Assembly: GCA_946406115.1 (NCBI GenBank)
Contig: OX291553.1
Location: 5,523,001-5,587,000, forward strand
Direction: 5' to 3'
Length of the DNA stretch: 64,000 bases
DNA from: Apoda limacodes
Taxonomy: Eukaryota; Arthropoda; Insecta; Lepidoptera; Limacodidae
In this document: piece after piece, positions 11,440 through 21,698 of the stretch
Position numbering within the stretch: the first letter of the stretch is position 1
Layout: each line of letters opens with the position of its first letter
Program-made: the position numbers and the translations under genes
Notes under the pieces: model-generated
What the model saw: the letters and a program-made list of their open reading frames with translations, nothing else
What the model was told of the DNA's origin: nothing
Database searches by the model: none

Positions 11440-11745
11440 TATCAAGTATGTATAGCTGTCTGTTCAAAATATGAACTCTGCGCACACTACAAGCGAGCTA
11501 TTACAAGTTTTCACTTCAGATAAAACTGTTTAATTCGTTAATTCTTAAGATATTCTCTACTTCTATTCCCGCCATTTCAATTTTGTTCTGGTAAGTTTAT
11601 TTATTTATTTACTTACTTGTAAATGTGATGAAAAACTTTGAGTAACACGGGCGGTACGGAAATGACAAAATCGAATCCAGGCTTGAAAAAGCCTCTTGTT
11701 AGTAATTTTCGCCATAACATCCTTAATACACAATGTACTATTTCT
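11440..11745 (+). repeat. Shortened second copy of the Crypton-like element
   Basis: It shares the two flanking blocks of the copy at 10335-11230 but lacks the recombinase fragment between them. The shared downstream block lies at 11060-11225 and 11598-11745 (AACACGGGYGRTACGGAAAT, then the GCCTCTTGTTAG block). It could be an internally deleted derivative or a local duplication followed by deletion. Confidence 0.55.
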
Positions 11746-13534
11746 ACTAAAAAATTATAAATATGTTCCAGCGTTTTTAAAAAATAATTGCTAAGCATTG
11801 TTGTAAATGTTACATGTATAAATATAACGTATTTAGAAAAGAAGTTAAAAAAAACTCAAATTATAAGAAATGTGATTCAAGTTCAATTATGCAGTTAAAT
11901 CAATTCGTTTCAGTATTTATTTTTATTCCGAGTTGCTTTTTATTTTAGTTCCAGCTGAATAAATGCAGCTTGAACTCTGAACTTTTATTTGCTATGCAAT
12001 TTAGTGATCAGGCTTTTTAGTTCGCAGATTTCCAGCGACATCCGCAAACACATTAGCGGTACGATCTTGGCAGTAATCAGATTTGCTGGCTGCTGGTTGA
12101 GAAAGAGTAAGCAAAACGCGTGTGTAGGAACGGTATTTATAAGAGTATAGATATAACTAAATAATAGAAAGAAATAAAAATAATAAATAATTATGGACTT
12201 CCCACTAAACACTATCTAATCCCAAACTAAGAAATATTGTACAATAACTACCATAAAATGAATACAAATACTTATATAAATACTTTTAACTTCACTCTAC
12301 AATAACGAATATAAAAATGTTCTTTATATGCATTCTTTATGCACATAATTCTTTAATTATTATTTTTCAATATTGCTAATACACACCTGCTCGGAAAGAA
12401 CCTTCATGCATATCTAAAAGTACCTGTTGAAAATACGTCTTTGCGGAGATGTTTCTTATTTTATTAGATTTACTGACTTGCTATGCGGGATGAAAATGAT
12501 ACTTTCTAATATATAAAACAGAACGGAAAATCTATACAACGCGTTTTTATTTTGAACAGCATCATCTGTGGTAATATATGTGAACTATAATTTATGAAAA
12601 CGTGTTCCAAAAATGTTACTGGCAACTTGCATTATATTTTTCATTAGAATAAATTTTGATGTTAAAGCTAGTGCAAATCGCGGTGTCATTTTTTTTACAA
12701 TTGTAATAATTTTAATATAAATTTTAATTTAACATTTTATACATTTCTATTTATTGTCTTTTATTTTCCTCGTAGGTGTAGTATAAAGCTCTACGTATCA
12801 CTCGGGGTCAATTGCGATTCCTACCTCATGTGTATTTAACCCTCGAAAGTAATCGGTTACTTTCACCCCTCGATGAACAATGTACTATTTAGTGACATTA
12901 TTATTCCAAGCCTCAACAAAAACCAAGTAATAAGAAATAGGTTCTTGCCTTTTATTTTCACTTTTCTCATCTATTTTACCAATATCATGAGTGTAGATAA
13001 AGTACTGTAAATTATTATGGTAAATTGCGTTTTAGTGCACTGCTAATTGACCCCTTGAGAAACAAATCCGGCTGAAAAAAAAACCAACTGCGTCTTTGTT
13101 CAATAAATACGCTAATTACGAAAGTCATAAACGAAGACAGATTTTTTCCATGTATGTATATTTATGATATCACTTGGTTAATATTTCTTTACTACGAGCG
13201 CATAAGTTTACTAGAAGCTGTGTACCTGCTCGTATCTATTAGTAAATTTCAAATTAACTATAAAATTTGGTTGGTAGGTATTATAAATTATAATAAGTGT
13301 TTTGAATAATGTGCGATGTGCAGCTTTCTTGTGTGTCCTGTGCAATGTTGGTCTGACCTTAAAACGCTTATGTTCTAGTTTCTAAATTAAAGTACACAAA
13401 AAAAACGGCCAAGAGATTACGCTATATCAGTCAGTTTTAAACTGGTATGTATAACCATTTTTGTGATAGAGCAAAAACAGGTATCTTGTATGACCCTTGT
13501 AGTCCGGTTGATATTATTACATATAGGGGGGGAT
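11746..13534. other. AT-rich; possible small inverted-end element at 12801-13059
   Basis: A GGGGTCAATT block at 12804 faces its reverse complement AATTGACCCC at 13045. A perfect hairpin, GAAAGTAA TCGG TTACTTTC, sits between them at 12845-12864. This may be a short non-autonomous DNA transposon, but the ends are only 10-11 bp. Nothing else is supported. Confidence 0.3.
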
Positions 13535-13925
13535 CCGAAAAGTATTCCGAAGATAATGAAATTTCTGCATGTCATTTAGGGGTACTCTAGGGTATACAGT
13601 CTAAGTTTTTGACCTCGAGACCCTTGTGCTAACTTGAGGGGTAGCAAAACCTTTAATATTTATTGGACTTTTCAGTTTTTCGTTAATATCTCCTTAACTA
13701 AGTATTTTACGCGTCTTTAAAATCTAAAAATAGTAATGTCTTTCAAAAATTTGTAGAGTATTGAATTTTCTTCAATTTTCACTAGTCCAACGTATGTTTT
13801 ACTTCAAAAGATACAACTCAAATTTAAAGAAGAGGTCAAAAACTTAGATTCTATGTCCCAGAGTGACATAGTGACACCCTCTTAATGACATAGCGAAATT
13901 TTATTAACTTCGAAATACTTTCCAG
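13535..13925. mobile_element. MITE-like element with ~90-bp inverted ends
   Basis: The left arm 13535-13616 and right arm 13832-13925 are inverted copies. The inner 17 bp TCTAAGTTTTTGACCTC (13600-13616) is matched perfectly at 13832-13848. Outer parts match with gaps (GAAAGTATTYCGAAG at both tips). About 215 bp of AT-rich sequence lies between, with no reading frame. This is a non-autonomous DNA transposon structure. No target-site duplication was identified. Confidence 0.65.
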
Positions 13926-14166
13926 ATAGAAAGTGGATTTCGACTGGATTATTGTATGTATATCTATACGTAACAAGACCACGTTATAAATATTTCAAAA
14001 GTTGCTTATTTTTTTAAACTAAGAAATATAAATTAAGTTTAAATTGTTATCTTAAGCGTGTAATGTGCTATTGCTGTTTTTATTTCTTTCAGTTGTATAT
14101 GGTTGTTTGTTTTCAGTTTTTTGTATTTATAAACTCGTTCTGAGTTGCACTCCGGGAGTGCCGGCA

Positions 14167-14785
14167 GAAGTGAAAACCTTTACACACGATTCGCGCTTAA
14201 CACTCAAATATGTCACAAGACATGTCTTTGACATTGTCAAGAAATAATAATGTTTGTTTATTTACTTTTTTGACGTAGTATATTTGACATCGCAATCTGT
14301 CATAGAATTAAAATTCCATATCCAACCTCCCTGTGCTACTCATAATCGCGAATACTAAAAATAAAAATTATAATAGGCGTGGCATTACGGTTTACGTATT
14401 TTACAAAGACAAAGATGCACTTTGTTCAATTTCCATATTTTAAACACTTTATATACACGAATTTTACGAATACACAGCAGTATGGCCACTACACAGACGG
14501 TCGAGCCATCAGCTGTCACCATCCATGGATGCGCGTAGCACGCTGTAACACACGACCATTCGCGCAAGCGCCCTGCGCCGCCTAAACGAAACAGCAGGCG
14601 CAGGCATAAATTTTCGCCGCGCCGTAGAAAGAGAGGGGGATACTCCCTCTCCTTCGCCGCGCCATCTGCCTACTCTCCATCCGTCTTACGCATTTTCACG
14701 ATTAGGACACGTGACCTGACGCGAGTTTATCATTTTTTACCCATACCAAAAAAGTGCACAACGCCGCTAAAGAAGTTTTCACTTC
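14167..14785. mobile_element. Possible non-autonomous DNA element with GC-rich core
   Basis: GAAGTGAAAAC at 14167 is repeated inverted at 14775-14785 (GTTTTCACTTC). Between them is a GC-rich core (14500-14690) with a near-palindrome around GAGAGGGGGATACTCCCTCTC at 14631. Open frames of 60-68 codons on both strands here look like chance. The core resembles sequence seen often in lepidopteran genomes, but I cannot name it. Confidence 0.4.
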
Positions 14786-15659
14786 AAAAAATAACGATAA
14801 TCAGTATATGGTAATTATAAAAATTGTTAAGTTAAAAAACAAAGAATGCCTAACTTTTTCAAATATACTTATTTTTTTCAAACTGTAGGTATTTTATTCT
14901 TTTAAGTATTAAGAATACATCATAATTTATTGAAAAATTTAAATTGATGTTTAATACTATAGAGGTAGAGCTAGGCTATTCATTACAGATGAGGTTGTTT
15001 GTGTGTTGCTGCCAGAGCCGAGGAGTCAAAAGTCTTGAAGTTATAAACAAAATTCCTATAAACTATTATTTAAAATACAAGCTTCCCGAACGCTAACAAA
15101 AGAAGGTGAGTGCGCAGTTCGGCGAAGAGTGTATTTGGCTCACGAGTGTCATGCGAGTTTTTTCAATTCACTTGAAGGACAGTACATACTTATATTTGTG
15201 TTAAAAAGTTGATATCTAATAGAATCTAATCGTTTTGATATGTTTTTAATAAATACATTAGATTTATTTTTCCAAAAATAAGAATTTATTCCATAAACAT
15301 GCGGCATAATAGACGCTATTAAGCTAAAAACGGTACACTAATAGGCTGATTTATGAGCAAGCAAAAACTTAATAAAACTGTAAAGTAAAAGACAGTAGAA
15401 CAGTAATTTCCATTATCTCATAAGTGCGTAATAGACCCTATTGTGATGCTGAAAACGGTTCAGTTAAGGTAGCTTTATGAGCACACACATATTGAAAAAA
15501 AATATTTTTTGTGGTACACCACACCTACAGGTAGGTTCGCTGTTTAGACACAAAGCGCCCATGTCGTAACGCTACTTACGTAACGTATGTGTATTAATAA
15601 TGGTGATAGAGTTCCAGAAGTAGAGTAGAGAAAGTATTTAACTTACCCACTTTAACTCC
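14786..15659. other. AT-rich; diverged ~122-bp direct duplication
   Basis: The segment 15300-15360 recurs at 15423-15484 (TAATAGACGCTATT versus TAATAGACCCTATT, AAAACGGT and TTTATGAGCA in both). No coding sequence is supported. Confidence 0.35.
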
Positions 15660-16330
15660 AAAAATACATGCTACAATATATTTTGCCTACTTTCACTCCC
15701 TTTTGTCATATGGCATTATTTACTCGATAGACTCCAATCGAGTGTTCATTATACAAAAGAGAGCTTTTCGCACACTGGCGCGTGTAAAACCTCGCCATTC
15801 CTGCAGACAAATATTTAAAAAATATGCTATAATGACACATTACTCTCAATATGTGTTTCATATTATAATGTACACTCAACGCAACATAAACACCTGTAAA
15901 CGCATCAGTGTTCGAAGCAGAGTGACTCGCCAAACAGGGACCTTATTGGAAACAATCTCGAGGTATTCAGAGTCTGGAATTCGAGACTAAATTGTATCGA
16001 TTTCTGACCTTTCGAAACCCGTGAATGTACTTGCATAATTTTTTCGAATAGCTCGAGACTGTTACCAATAAGGTCCCAGGGCGTCTGCTACAACGTGTGC
16101 CGCGACGGCTGGCGCTGCTGGATAAAAATCTGCGAGTCATAGGCCCAGCTTATTATGAGCGCCTGCCCGTTTACCTAAAAAACGTAGTCTCGGATCAGAA
16201 ATTCGGTTGCCTGCTAAAAGAGCTTTTACAGACTCAATCTATCAAAGAATTCAATTTATCGGTGGGGAAAAATTTAAAAATATCTTTCTCGAAATTGCAT
16301 TCCAAATCGAATGGACTATTGGATATAATT
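15660..16330 (+). pseudogene. LINE ORF2 C-terminal fragment split by a MITE
   Basis: The 5' part reads VFIIQKRAFRTLARVKPRHS, then CRQIFKKYAIMTHYSQYVFH and IIMYTQRNINTCKRIS. After the MITE at 15937-16077 it continues RRLALLDKNLRVIGPAYYER and LPVYLKNVVSDQKF. The pattern 'IQKRA.R.......R..CR..F....I.T..S.Y......' is typical of the region after the RT domain in CR1/Jockey LINEs. The RT catalytic part is absent. This LINE is not family A. A poly(T)-rich stretch near 16328 may be a degraded tail, but the 3' end is unclear. Confidence 0.65.
15937..16077 (-). mobile_element. 141-bp MITE with inverted ends, copy 1
   Basis: The ends GGGACCTTATTGG (15937) and CCAATAAGGTCCC (ending 16077) are perfect inverted repeats, extending imperfectly to ~40 bp (TCTCGAG, TATTC blocks). 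A second copy lies at 23834-24004. The interior of this copy is the reverse complement of that one (ACGGGTTTCGA block), so this copy is in minus orientation. It interrupts a LINE C-terminal frame. Confidence 0.75.
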
Positions 16331-16339
16331 TTTTTTTTC

Positions 16340-16779
16340 TCATGAAATTCACTTGTGAACTAGACTAGACTATTAAAAGAAACGAAGTGATTCTAAACAA
16401 GATTTACTCACGTAACTTTGATTAATGTAGAAAGGTTAGTTACCAGATTATATATGAACCGAGTTCGTGATTCACATACGAATCTACCGAATTTCACGGT
16501 CATTACATTAAATGACAGCGGTCCCTTGAAATTAATAGAGGTTTAGAATGTAGTGAAAGGTTCTGTACAATCGAGGCCTATTTAATTAATTTCATGTGTT
16601 GAAACCTTTCTATTTGTTATTTTGAATTCTAATACGTAACAAATGTATTTTATTTTTTTATTTCTCCTAAATTAAAATCAGAATAAGTTAAAATATAAAA
16701 CCTTAAGAACGTTTTAGTTATTGTTGGAGTAATTCGATTTGCTTCTCTTGTTTTACAGGGGGTACACTTTAGGTATTTT
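16340..16779. other. AT-rich spacer, nothing recognised
   Basis: Apart from low-complexity AT sequence I see no gene or repeat signature here. Confidence 0.3.
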
Positions 16780-16940
16780 AATTATTTTTTATACCGCTAA
16801 GGTGGCAAACAAGATTACGGTCCACCTGATGGTAAGCGGTTACCGCAGCCTATGGACGCTTGCAACACCTGGATCATCAATCAAATTTAATAACTTTCTT
16901 CTTGAAGAACCCCGTACTGTAGTCCTTAGAGAAAACCTTG
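16780..16940 (-). mobile_element. Family A LINE 3' end fragment
   Basis: From a T-run (minus-strand poly(A)) it reads ATACCGCTAAGGTGGCAAAC, the diagnostic 3' UTR of family A, then the ORF2 end with the CTTGAAGAACCCCGTACTGT block. Truncated near the CCTTGGCA position at 16940. Non-coding remnant. Confidence 0.75.
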
Positions 16941-18335
16941 GCAACAACAAATCGTCCATCGGTCGTCAAAGAAGGCAACGCAAAAATTTTCTACAGGGGA
17001 CTTCGCGATATATTTATGTATAACATCATGGTTTTATTTCCCAGAAGGGGGAAAACCGTGACTGGATAGACACCTACCTCATAATGTACAGAAAATTATG
17101 ATTCCAATTGCGAGAATTTTTGATTCCAAGAATACTACAAAGAGACTCGAGACTGCTCGTACCTATTTATTTATATTTGAAAGAGCGGTTTTGATCAAAG
17201 CAAAGTCATAAATGAGAAATAAGAAGCAAGTGCTTACAAAGACCATTAGGCGATAGAAGAGAGAATTAAGAGAAAGAATATTCATTTTTATTTGTAGTTT
17301 TCCTTGAGTAGTTATGTGCTTTATGTATGCTGTGAAATATATTTACTTTTAGCATCCATTGTTCATTGTAGGTGAAACAAGGTAATTGTTACGTGTACAT
17401 GATCGTCCTAGCTAATTACGTTTTACATCAGGCAAGACCACTTTGGGACAAATGCTTAAATAAACTTTGCTTTCGCTGTATAGGTATTGATTTATAGAAA
17501 CATGAACTAACTTGCAGTGTCCGAATAACTTTGCATTGGTACATTATACACTTAGCCGCTTTAAAACGACAATACGTTCAAGATTTTTTTTTATTTCAAT
17601 AGGTATTTTTCCTTATTGGTTTCATTTTTATCAAAATTCAGTTCTAATGAGGAATCCATGAGGAATTAAGGGAACTTCTTAAATATTATCCAGCGTTCAC
17701 ATTGCGCTACGTCAGTCATACTTTGTATATTGTGCTATTTATGTATGGCCTTGATTATCAGAATACAGATTTCGTAGCCTCTTTCTTTTTTACATTCACT
17801 TCACATTGGGTTTAGAGAAATTATACGGAGATTTCTTTATTTGAATGGCACTAGTAGCTTGAAATTAATAGAGGTTCAGCGTTTGGAAAATGGTCCATTT
17901 GGCATTTAGCTTAGTTAATTTCCATGAGCCCTTCATTGACCCTTTTCACACCTGACTGGATTGCTTTTCATTAATTAATTACTTTTAGTTTTATTTCAAC
18001 TAATTAATTTTATCGATTGAATCGAATCAGGACAACGTTAAACTTAAAGTTATCTGTATATCATTATACCTTTTTGTGTTTTGAAGGATGTACGAGTAAA
18101 AACATACTTTTTATACTTTGTTTATCAAAACTAGTGATTGGCGCCTAAAACTTGCAAAAATGCAACAATGTGAGTATGTGTACAGTATAAAATGTGCAAT
18201 GAATAGCGGTTGTCCTGCAAATTAATACAGAGTTTTTGAAACTTAAAGTGACCTAAAACGCAAGATTATTTTCTGTAGCAAAATTCGATTCGATTAATAC
18301 CATAGTTTTTTGATAAAGATTGTAGCAGCTACACT
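16941..18335. other. AT-rich; diverged repeat 17121-17290
   Basis: Blocks shared with 9676-9850 (TTCCAAGAATACTACAAAGA, TTTGAAAGAGCGG) mark an old repeat. No gene is supported elsewhere in this stretch. Confidence 0.3.
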
Positions 18336-18563
18336 GACCTCTACTGCTACCCACTGAACTGGCTTTTCTATACAAATGACAGCTACTTTTGTGTGTCAAT
18401 TTGAAACGCCACCGCGGAAGTCTTAGGGAACTAATTTTGACGTATATTGTTTATGGCTGCCTTGGAAGATTGAAATAATCATAAAACTTTGCTGAATTCA
18501 ACTTAATTTATCGGTGTTTTAGCGAGTTTTTTGAATTTATTTGTGTAATATAGAGGTACAAAT

Positions 18564-18625
18564 ATGAGGAAATGTGTCTTTTGCAAACGTTGCAACAAAA
18601 AGGGGGGTAACACGTCGTTTCACAG
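18564..18625 (+). pseudogene. THAP-domain first exon (N-terminal zinc-finger half)
   Basis: ATG at 18564 gives MR, then KCVFCKRCNKKGGNTSFH, then R, stopping at a splice donor CAG|GTACAT (GT at 18626). THAP domains start with a short Met segment, C-x2-4-C, then a variable stretch to S-F-H-(R/K)-F-P; this fits. A candidate acceptor TTGTTCAG at 18771-18778 follows after 153 bp and leads to FASDSKR, like the next THAP residues, but one base out of frame and soon stopped. The domain's second zinc ligand pair (C-x2-H) is not recognisable. THAP domains bind DNA and occur in P-type transposases and host proteins. The position between inverted ends favours a transposase remnant over a host gene. Confidence 0.5.
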
Positions 18626-19010
18626 GTACATGCATTTAGTGTTGTTTTTATTCAAAATTGATGTAAAATTTTATATGCAAACCATCTAATTTAGTTAATT
18701 TTTAATTGTTATTGCAACACTATATTAGCAGTACAATATTGAATTTCGACAAAATTGATATTTATTTGCGTTGTTCAGAATTTGCTAGTGATTCAAAGAG
18801 GTCATAATTTTAATATCGATATTTAGAAAGCTGGCCAATATGGACATGGAAATTGTAATATTTAGAATGTTGTAAGACGCAGTCAGTCTTCTCTTTCGAT
18901 ACTGGCATACCTTCGACTTAGCAGGATGTTGATACATTTGAAGCCTTTGTCTGTCTGTCTTGCTTTGTATCTGCCTGTGGCATCGTAGCTTCAAAATGTA
19001 TCGACAAACA

Positions 19011-19155
19011 AATTCAAATTCAAATTCAATTTAATTTATTCAGTTTAGGCTACAATAATTGAGCACTTATGAATGTCACTACGCCATCGGTTCGTAAGTC
19101 TACAGGGCGGGAGACCTTGTACTGAGAAGAACCGGCAAGAAACTCAGCAAGGGCA
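19011..19155 (-). mobile_element. 145-bp LINE-3'-end-derived short element, copy 1
   Basis: On the minus strand it runs from TGCCCTTGCTGAGTTTCTTG through GCCGGTTCTTCTCAGTAC to a tail of AATTTG-type repeats (19011-19025). A second copy at 36331-36468 begins at exactly the same base. The stem-loop-like CTTGCCGGTTCTTCTC matches the 3' UTR of the LINE at 1005-3060. It is either a SINE using a LINE tail or two LINE pieces truncated at the same site. Confidence 0.7.
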
Positions 19156-19869
19156 AACAGATTTCAATATAGTTTTTCTTATACGCGGGTTATCATGAAC
19201 TACCGAGACAAACGTATCGTAGAATTCAAGACACTTATGAAGAGGTTTTATAGCATAAAGCTTGACATCACTGTTACTCCATATGTCCATCACTGGATTC
19301 AAGGCACAACTATGAGTTTCGAAATCTTTTGTTACAGAATTCTGCTGTAAATATTGGATTTACATACCTTGTCATCCGCACGATCACAATACTTCCTTCA
19401 CTTCATATAGGAGTTCGAAACAAAAAAAAATATGGTCCAGGTCATCAACGACAATTCTCGCTAACAAAGATAGAGCTAGTGGTAAGTGGCAACACTGTTG
19501 AATGTTCCGTAAACTGCCAGAGCTTTTTTGTTGTTGTTGGGGTAAAAAACTGTCTATTTTTTTTATTTTTTTTTATACCACTAAGGTGGCAAACAAGCTT
19601 ACGGCCCGCCTGATAGTAAGCGGTCACCGTAGCCTATGGACGCTTGCAACACCAGGGGTATCACTTGCGCGTTGCTGATCCTTCAGAAATCTAATAACTT
19701 CTTTCTTGAAGAACTCCATACTGTAGTCCTTGCAGAATACCTTGGCAGGGAGCTCATTCCACAACTTAAGCGTTCGCGGGAGGAAGTTTCTCTGAAACCG
19801 CACTGTACGCGACCATTTAGGTTCTAAAGTGTGAGAATGGATTTCCTGCCCTGCATTTCGAACAATTCC

Positions 19870-21060
19870 TCAGAACACAACCCATTGTACAAGCGGTAGA
19901 ACACACACAGTGAAGCAAAGTCTCTCCTCAGACTTAAGGGCTCGATACCGCAAGTGAGTTTGGAATCGTCGACAATTCTCACAGCCCGTCGTTGAATCTA
20001 GTGTGAGATACACTAGAAGGTCACCAGTCGAGCGACCGTGGCGAAAGCCATATTGACGGTCACTGACCAGATCGTGTACTTCTAGGTATCTTAGAAGCTG
20101 TGTGTTGATCACACGCTCCATCACCTTAGAGAGGAGAGAGGTAATAGCGATAGGCCTGTAATTCGATGGATCTGATCTATCGCCCTTTTTGGGCACCGGG
20201 TGCACATTCGAAGTCTTCCATGAAGACGGAAATTGCCTAGTGTGGTAGGAAAGCGCGAAGAGGCGCGTGAGTACAGGACATAACTCAGGAGCACACTGCT
20301 TAAGCACCACTGCTGGTATACCGTCTGGCCCACTCGACTTATGAACGTCTAGAGAAAGTAACGCCCGCCTGACCTCCCGCTGCGTTATGGAGATTTCCGG
20401 CATGGTCTTACCGCACCACGGTATAGTAGGTGGTACAGCGACTTCATCGTTCATATTCGAGTTCGAGGCAAAGAGACTGCCCAGTAGATCGGCTTTCTCT
20501 TTAGCACTATGGGCCAAGTCACCATCGGTCTTTCGCAGTGGTGGTAACGACCAGAAAGCACGACTCCCAGAAGGATAGCTCGCAAGTCGCCCACCTATTT
20601 TGCCGATGAATTGGAATTTTGCTCTGGCAGTTGCTTTCTTACTGAACCTCGAGGCAGCATTTAATTTGCGTTTTAACTCAGAAATATTCGGATCCTTATT
20701 AAAACGAGCCGTGGTCCAAGCCTCATATGCATTTTGCTTAAGAATTTTAGCTTTTCTGCAAGACCTATTAAACCACGGTCGTTTTTTGACGCCGGCAGCT
20801 ACTCGCGGGTTAGGAATATAGCATTCCATACCAGCAAGGATTGTCTCAGTGACTGCGGCTGCGCAGACGTCAGGATCTTCTGAGTTAAAGCAGATCTGCC
20901 TCCACGGGTACGATGCGTAAAATTCTCGCAATCCATCCCAGTCTGCCGACTTATAGTGCCACACACGACGCCAATTAGTTGGCCCAGAAGGATCAGGTTG
21001 TGTGCATGACACTTGAGTCCGAACGGGACAGTGGTCCGAGGAGCCAAGAGGCGCATCCAC
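19870..21060 (-). pseudogene. Family A LINE ORF2: endonuclease end plus partial reverse transcriptase
   Basis: The 396-codon frame begins MDAPLGSSDHCPV (last endonuclease motif). A linker follows (WRRVWHYKSADWDGLREFYA), then the RT fingers: HKSSGPDGIPAVVLKQCAPE near 243, NYRPIAITSLLSKVMERVIN near 302, and QYGFRHGRSTGDLLVYLT near 336-353. At that point (about 20000) the frame jumps to LDSTTGCENC, the ORF2 C-terminus read out of frame. The palm motifs A and C with the catalytic aspartates are gone. The protein could not polymerise DNA. The degenerate copy at 37500-38660 retains the missing region. Confidence 0.8.
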
Positions 21061-21176
21061 TGAGACGGAGTATCCGTCCGGACGAGTAGTCAGCAGAAGG
21101 TCCAGTAAGGAGCTCGAGAAAGTACCAGCTGAGAGAATCCATAGGTCAGAGCAAATTCATGAGCAGATATCCCAGC

Positions 21177-21698
21177 TTAGTTTTTGGTTCGAGAACTGAG
21201 CCACTCGCGATGGTGGGCGTTAAAGTCTCCCAAAATAACTAGTTCTGCTGTGGGATATTGCTCTAGAACTTTGTCAGTCGTCAAACTCAGGTGCGTGAAG
21301 AGTCGAGTTACGTCCGTGTCACCGCTATGAGATCTGTATAGGCATGCATAGATACGAGTGTGGCCGCCGTAATCTACGCGCACCCACAATATCGACAGGT
21401 CCCTATCTTCAAGGCTATGAAGGCGGCGACAGCAGATATCCTCCCGGACGAACATACATACACCGGCACGACTCACAAAATTGTGCTCAAGTTTGTAACC
21501 GGGATAATGAAGGTATGATGTATCGGCCGGGCAGGATATCTGCGTCTCCGTTAGAAAAAGAATGGTCGGCTGCGCAGTCTCCAGATGGAGGTGGACTGCG
21601 TTAAGATTTGCGTGAATACCCCTAATGTTGCAAAAGTCCACATTAAATGTGGATGGAGCGGCCGCTGAATAAACTCTTTTTCTTTTATTTCTTGCCAT
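21177..21698 (-). pseudogene. Family A LINE apurinic-type endonuclease domain
   Basis: A 173-codon frame starts MARNKRKRVYSAAAPSTFNV and shows the endonuclease signature order: DFCNIRGIHANLNAVHLHL (residues 21-40), FLTETQIS near 48, AGVCMFVREDI near 77, and LGDFNAHHREWLSS near 158. In LINEs this domain nicks the target DNA to prime reverse transcription. The last catalytic motif, SDHCPV, lies in the next frame at 21060, so one original ORF2 has been broken. The intervening 117 bases contain stops and have lost part of the domain. The ATG follows an A-rich run on the minus strand and is probably the original start. Confidence 0.8.

Noticed and set aside
16739..17023. 94-codon plus-strand frame as a gene
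   Set aside because: It is the antisense of a family A LINE 3' end; the same applies to plus frames at 19636, 34271 and 54294.
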